Part shown: one piece after another, positions 6,499 to 8,253 of the stretch | Layout of the letters: each line of letters opens with the position of its first letter | Numbering within the stretch: position 1 is the stretch's first letter | Assembly: GCA_002338255.1 (NCBI GenBank) | Contig: DDHX01000002.1 | Coordinates: 28,040 to 36,292 of the forward strand | Length of the DNA stretch: 8,253 nucleotides | Source: Ruminococcaceae bacterium UBA1865 | GTDB taxonomy: Bacteria; Bacillota; Clostridia; Oscillospirales; Acutalibacteraceae | Direction of reading: 5' to 3' | Notes under the pieces: generated by a model | The model's input: only the letters and a program-made list of their open reading frames with translations | What the model was told of the DNA's origin: nothing | Databases searched by the model: none | Position numbers and translations under genes: made by a program

Positions 6499-6529
6499 CT
6501 CCGTCGCACTACCTCGCTCAAGGAGGGAG
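6499..6529. repeat. Possible degenerate clostridial intergenic repeat fragment
   Basis: On the minus strand this stretch reads CTCCCTCC...GAGCGAGGTAGTGCGACGGAG. It resembles the pattern 'GGGAGGTG...GACGGAGGGA' that I recall from short dispersed intergenic repeats in clostridial genomes. The GC-rich block stands out between AT-rich flanks. Only one copy is in the window, so the call rests on recalled resemblance. Confidence 0.3.
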
Positions 6530-6564
6530 TTTTAATGGATTTTGGTATTAACAAAAAATTTTAA

Positions 6565-6593
6565 TTGACAAATCGTGAAGAAATTCATATACT
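6565..6593 (+). promoter_or_regulatory. Sigma-A promoter of the TM2-domain gene
   Basis: A perfect TTGACA -35 box (6565-6570), a 17-base spacer and TATACT (6588-6593) as -10 box. The start point should fall near 6600, about 28 bases before the ATG. This is the best consensus promoter in the window, so unrepressed transcription should be strong. Confidence 0.85.
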
Positions 6594-6609
6594 ATGTATT
6601 AAGTAGTAT
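6589..6609. promoter_or_regulatory. Dyad operator-like site over the -10 box and start point of the TM2 gene
   Basis: Inverted arms ATACTA (6589-6594) and TAGTAT (6604-6609) are separated by 9 bases. The left arm overlaps the -10 box and the dyad spans the predicted start point, where a dimeric winged-helix repressor would block transcription. The regulator family cannot be named from this site, and no regulator gene is adjacent. Confidence 0.5.
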
Positions 6610-6627
6610 GCGAAAAGGGGAATTAGA

Positions 6628-6975
6628 ATGATCTGTACTCAATGTGGCCGTGAAAACCCAATGGATGCGGCTTTTTGCGCCGGATGCGGTGCACCGCTGC
6701 CCCAGCCAAGCACGCCGCCGTATTATTACGCACAGCCGAATATGCCGCCGTATTATTACCCACAGCCATGTTCCCCGTCAAGTCGCTGGATTGCTTTTAT
6801 ACTTTGTTTTTTTGTCGGAGTTTTAGGTATCCACCGTTTTTACGTAGGAAAAATAGGCACGGGTTTATTGTATCTGTTTACAGGTGGTCTTTTCGGAATT
6901 GGCTGGCTTGTCGATATAATTATGATTGCCTGCGGCAGCTTTACAGACATGGCAGGGCTTCAGCTTAAAATATAG
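6628..6975 (+). CDS. Zinc-ribbon plus TM2-domain membrane protein
   Basis: A 115-residue protein of unknown function with three parts. Residues 1-24 form a zinc ribbon (C3-x2-C6 and C17-x2-C20) of the type that starts many Firmicute membrane proteins. Residues 25-52 are a Pro/Tyr-rich linker with a near-duplicated decapeptide (PPYYYAQP/PPYYYPQP). Residues 53-112 form a TM2 domain: two hydrophobic helices (about 54-69 and 77-101) around the conserved GIHRFYVGKIGTGLLYL segment, with a helix-breaking GGLFGIGW and an aspartate (VDIIMI) in the second hairpin half. The likely location is the inner membrane with the zinc ribbon cytosolic; this topology is inferred. AAAAGGGG at 6613-6620 is a good ribosome site for ATG 6628. 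The gene has its own promoter, an overlapping operator-like dyad and a terminator, so it is monocistronic. Its partners and role cannot be deduced from neighbours. Confidence 0.88.
   Translation: MICTQCGRENPMDAAFCAGCGAPLPQPSTPPYYYAQPNMPPYYYPQPCSPSSRWIAFILCFFVGVLGIHRFYVGKIGTGLLYLFTGGLFGIGWLVDIIMIACGSFTDMAGLQLKI
6714..6767 (+). repeat. In-frame tandem duplication in the TM2 protein linker
   Basis: A 24-base unit at 6714-6737 recurs at 6744-6767 with one mismatch (G versus C at the ninth base from the unit end), with a 30-base (10-codon) period. It encodes PPYYYAQP and PPYYYPQP. Near-identity at DNA level, including third codon positions, suggests a recent slippage or duplication, so linker length may vary between strains. 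Confidence 0.85.
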
Positions 6976-7014
6976 GAAGCTATTTTAAATTCATTCATAT
7001 CAAAGCGCGATAGG

Positions 7015-7040
7015 AGCGGCTTCGTAAGAGGCCGCTTTTT
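7015..7040 (+). terminator. Intrinsic terminator of the TM2-domain gene
   Basis: A 9-bp stem (AGCGGCTTC at 7015-7023 with GAGGCCGCT at 7028-7036, one T-G wobble) closed by a GTAA loop, a stable GNRA-type tetraloop, then four further T residues (7037-7040). It lies 39 bases after the stop. Confidence 0.88.
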
Positions 7041-7079
7041 GCTTGCATTGTGGAATGGCAAATGATTCATAATCCGACA

Positions 7080-7117
7080 AAATTAGTAGTTATAATACTG
7101 ATAAGTCGTACTAATTT
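7080..7117. repeat. 9-bp inverted repeat in the permease upstream region
   Basis: AAATTAGTA (7080-7088) and TACTAATTT (7109-7117) are perfect inverted arms separated by 20 bases. A TATAAT (7091-7096) lies between them but has no good -35 partner. It could be an operator or a weak hairpin; AT-richness lowers the weight. Confidence 0.4.
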
Positions 7118-7157
7118 GCATAAATTTAGTAAAAATGCTTCAAAAAGTATGAATAAA

Positions 7158-7186
7158 TTGTTTCTAAATTAAAAAAATTGTATAAA
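7158..7186 (+). promoter_or_regulatory. Candidate upstream promoter of the purine permease
   Basis: TTGTTT (7158-7163), a 17-base spacer, then TATAAA (7181-7186). Spacing is ideal but both boxes depart from consensus in AT-rich DNA. If used, the start point would be near 7193 with a leader of about 100 bases. Confidence 0.4.
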
Positions 7187-7193
7187 TATCATA

Positions 7194-7222
7194 TTGCCTT
7201 ATTCGCTTAAAATGTTTATACT
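7194..7222 (+). promoter_or_regulatory. Candidate main promoter of the purine permease
   Basis: TTGCCT (7194-7199), a 17-base spacer and TATACT (7217-7222), the same -10 box as the TM2 promoter. The start point would be near 7229, giving a leader of about 63 bases that carries the 7241-7265 hairpin and the ribosome site. Confidence 0.6.
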
Positions 7223-7240
7223 ATAAGTAATTCATAAAAG

Positions 7241-7265
7241 CCCATCAGGTATATGCTTGGTTGGG
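7241..7265 (+). promoter_or_regulatory. Leader hairpin followed by a U-rich run before the permease ribosome site
   Basis: CCCA (7241-7244) pairs with TGGG (7262-7265). Inside a small internal loop, CAGG (7246-7249) pairs with CTTG (7256-7259, one G-T wobble), closing a six-base loop. A T-rich stretch (7268-7277) and then AGGAGG follow. This resembles a weak attenuator or a translation-control hairpin; no known riboswitch class was recognised. Confidence 0.3.
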
Positions 7266-7291
7266 AATTTTTATTTTAGGAGGAAGATAAT

Positions 7292-8253
7292 ATGGCAGGC
7301 AGCACAGAAACAGCGTACCATCCAAAGGGAGACTTCTTCAATTTAAAGGGCAATCACACGAATGTCCGCACAGAAGTCGGTGCAGGTTTAACTACTTTCT
7401 TCGCGATGGCTTACATTATTGTTGTAAACCCAAACATGCTTTCACAAACGGGTATGCCTTGGGGCGCGGTTTTCCTTGCAACCATTATTGCTTCGGTCAT
7501 CGGAACTCTTGTGATGGCCTTATTTGCAAATGTTCCTTACGCGCAGGCACCGGGCATGGGCTTAAACGCATTCTTTGTGTTTACTGTTTGCTTCGGTTCT
7601 GGCTTTAATTGGCAGGAAGCGCTTGGCATGGTCTTTATATGCGGTCTTTTTAACATCTTGATTACCGTGACAAAGGTTCGGAAAATGATTATTAAATCTA
7701 TTCCGCTCAGTTTGCAAAACGCCATCGGCGGCGGTATCGGAATTTTTATCGCGTATATCGGAGTTAAAAATGCCGGGCTGATTCAGTTTACTTCTGACCC
7801 GGGTACCTACACAATGCTTGACAGCAAGACAGTTATCGCAAGCAGCAGCGCAGTTCCGGCAATTGTAAAGTTAAACACGCCGCTTGTCTGGCTTGCACTT
7901 TTCGGCCTTGCCTTAACAATTATTCTACTGGTTACAAAGGTAAAAGGCGCTATCTTAATCAGCATCGCAGTTACGACAGTGGTTGGTATTCCAATGGGGC
8001 TTACTACAATGGGTCAATCCATGGGATTTATAGAAGCGTGTAAACAGCTTCCCACAACTTTTGGCGCAGCATTCGGCAACCCCGGGATCCTTTCGCTCTT
8101 TTCCAATCCCGCTAAGATTCCGCTTGTTTTAATGACCATTTTTGCATTCAGCCTTTCCGATACCTTTGATACCATCGGTACCTTCATCGGAACCGGCCGC
8201 AGAACCGGCATTTTCAGCGAGGAAGACCAAAAAGCTTTGGAAAACGGCAAGGG
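7292..8253 (+). CDS. NCS2 family purine permease, AzgA/PbuG-like (3'-truncated by window edge)
   Basis: The first 320 codons of a polytopic purine permease, about two-thirds to three-quarters of the usual length; the frame stays open to the window end. Relatives (B. subtilis PbuG/PbuO, E. coli and fungal AzgA types) import hypoxanthine, guanine or adenine with protons; the exact base cannot be chosen from sequence. Family features: the N-terminal TEVGAGLTTFFAMAYIIVVNP segment (residues 28-48), APGMGLNAFF (86-95) of the substrate-site region, the NAIGGGIGIFIAYIGVKNAG stretch, TTFGAAFGNPG, and SDTFDTIGT (289-297), corresponding to the conserved VDFFDTAGT of PbuG and contributing to the purine site. 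The start at 7292 has AGGAGGAAG (7278-7286) five bases upstream. Upstream lie candidate tandem promoters and a leader hairpin but no recognisable purine riboswitch, which is notable because many Firmicute relatives have one. Confidence 0.92.
   Translation, partial: MAGSTETAYHPKGDFFNLKGNHTNVRTEVGAGLTTFFAMAYIIVVNPNMLSQTGMPWGAVFLATIIASVIGTLVMALFANVPYAQAPGMGLNAFFVFTVCFGSGFNWQEALGMVFICGLFNILITVTKVRKMIIKSIPLSLQNAIGGGIGIFIAYIGVKNAGLIQFTSDPGTYTMLDSKTVIASSSAVPAIVKLNTPLVWLALFGLALTIILLVTKVKGAILISIAVTTVVGIPMGLTTMGQSMGFIEACKQLPTTFGAAFGNPGILSLFSNPAKIPLVLMTIFAFSLSDTFDTIGTFIGTGRRTGIFSEEDQKALENGK

Larger units (their letters stand above)
6976..7291. other. 316-base intergenic region between the TM2 gene and the purine permease
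   Basis: No credible gene was found on either strand. The left end holds the TM2 terminator (7015-7040). The rest is very AT-rich and contains a 9-bp dyad (7080-7117), two candidate tandem promoters (7158-7186 and 7194-7222), a leader hairpin (7241-7265) and the permease ribosome site AGGAGGAAG (7278-7286). I see no purine riboswitch core here. Confidence 0.7.

Noticed and set aside
7070..7082. PurR-type PurBox (TAATCCGACAAAA)
   Set aside because: It shares the CCGA core but misses three consensus positions, and no inverted partner lies at the expected spacing.
7041..7291. Purine riboswitch upstream of the permease
   Set aside because: The conserved loop and junction elements, such as the TTTCTACC region, are absent. 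TTTCTAAATT at 7161-7170 is only a superficial match with no flanking helices.
1..8253. Mobile element, CRISPR, prophage, defence or RNA gene content
   Set aside because: No transposase, integrase, terminal repeats, spaced repeats, tRNA cloverleaf or rRNA sequence was recognised on either strand.

Overview
This window looks like ordinary chromosome from an anaerobic low-to-mid GC Firmicute, most likely a clostridium of the Oscillospiraceae/Ruminococcaceae type. That placement is an inference from three things: strong AGGAGG-type ribosome binding sites, sigma-A promoters with TTGACA/TATAAT elements, and a GTP-type PEP carboxykinase. All genes are on the + strand. I see no rRNA, tRNA, CRISPR array, transposase, phage gene or toxin-antitoxin pair.

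Region 1 (1-4504) is a compact gene string: the 3' end of polA, an RlmA-type 23S rRNA guanine methyltransferase, a Gpi18-like polytopic membrane glycosyltransferase, rimI, a small NTF2/SnoaL-fold protein, and tsaD. Two junctions are 4-base ATGA overlaps (polA/rlmA and glycosyltransferase/rimI). Two are gaps of 8-13 bases with good ribosome binding sites, and the last gap is 38 bases. No internal promoter or terminator is evident, so this is probably one operon for replication and repair, rRNA and tRNA modification, and ribosomal protein acetylation, with two passenger genes of unknown role. The usual tsaD partners tsaB and tsaE are not visible.

Region 2 (4505-6473) is a single-gene unit: a regulated promoter region, pckG, and a strong intrinsic terminator. 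The promoter region holds a TTGATT-17-TATAAT promoter, an 18-base near-match to the Rex redox-repressor consensus just upstream, and an 11-base direct repeat covering the -35 box and the start point. The gene uses codons typical of a highly expressed gene. A redox-tuned PEP/oxaloacetate step fits a fermentative lifestyle, but this is inferred.

Region 3 (6474-7040) holds a possible degenerate intergenic repeat, a near-perfect sigma-A promoter with an overlapping dyad operator, a zinc-ribbon/TM2-domain membrane protein, and its terminator.

Region 4 (7041-8253) is an AT-rich regulatory stretch with two candidate promoters, a dyad and a leader hairpin. It is followed by the first 320 codons of an AzgA/PbuG-type NCS2 purine permease that runs off the window.

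I found no convincing new multi-gene system. The items most worth a second look are the pckG control region, the TM2 operator, the NTF2-like gene between rimI and tsaD, and the purine permease leader, which lacks a recognisable purine riboswitch.
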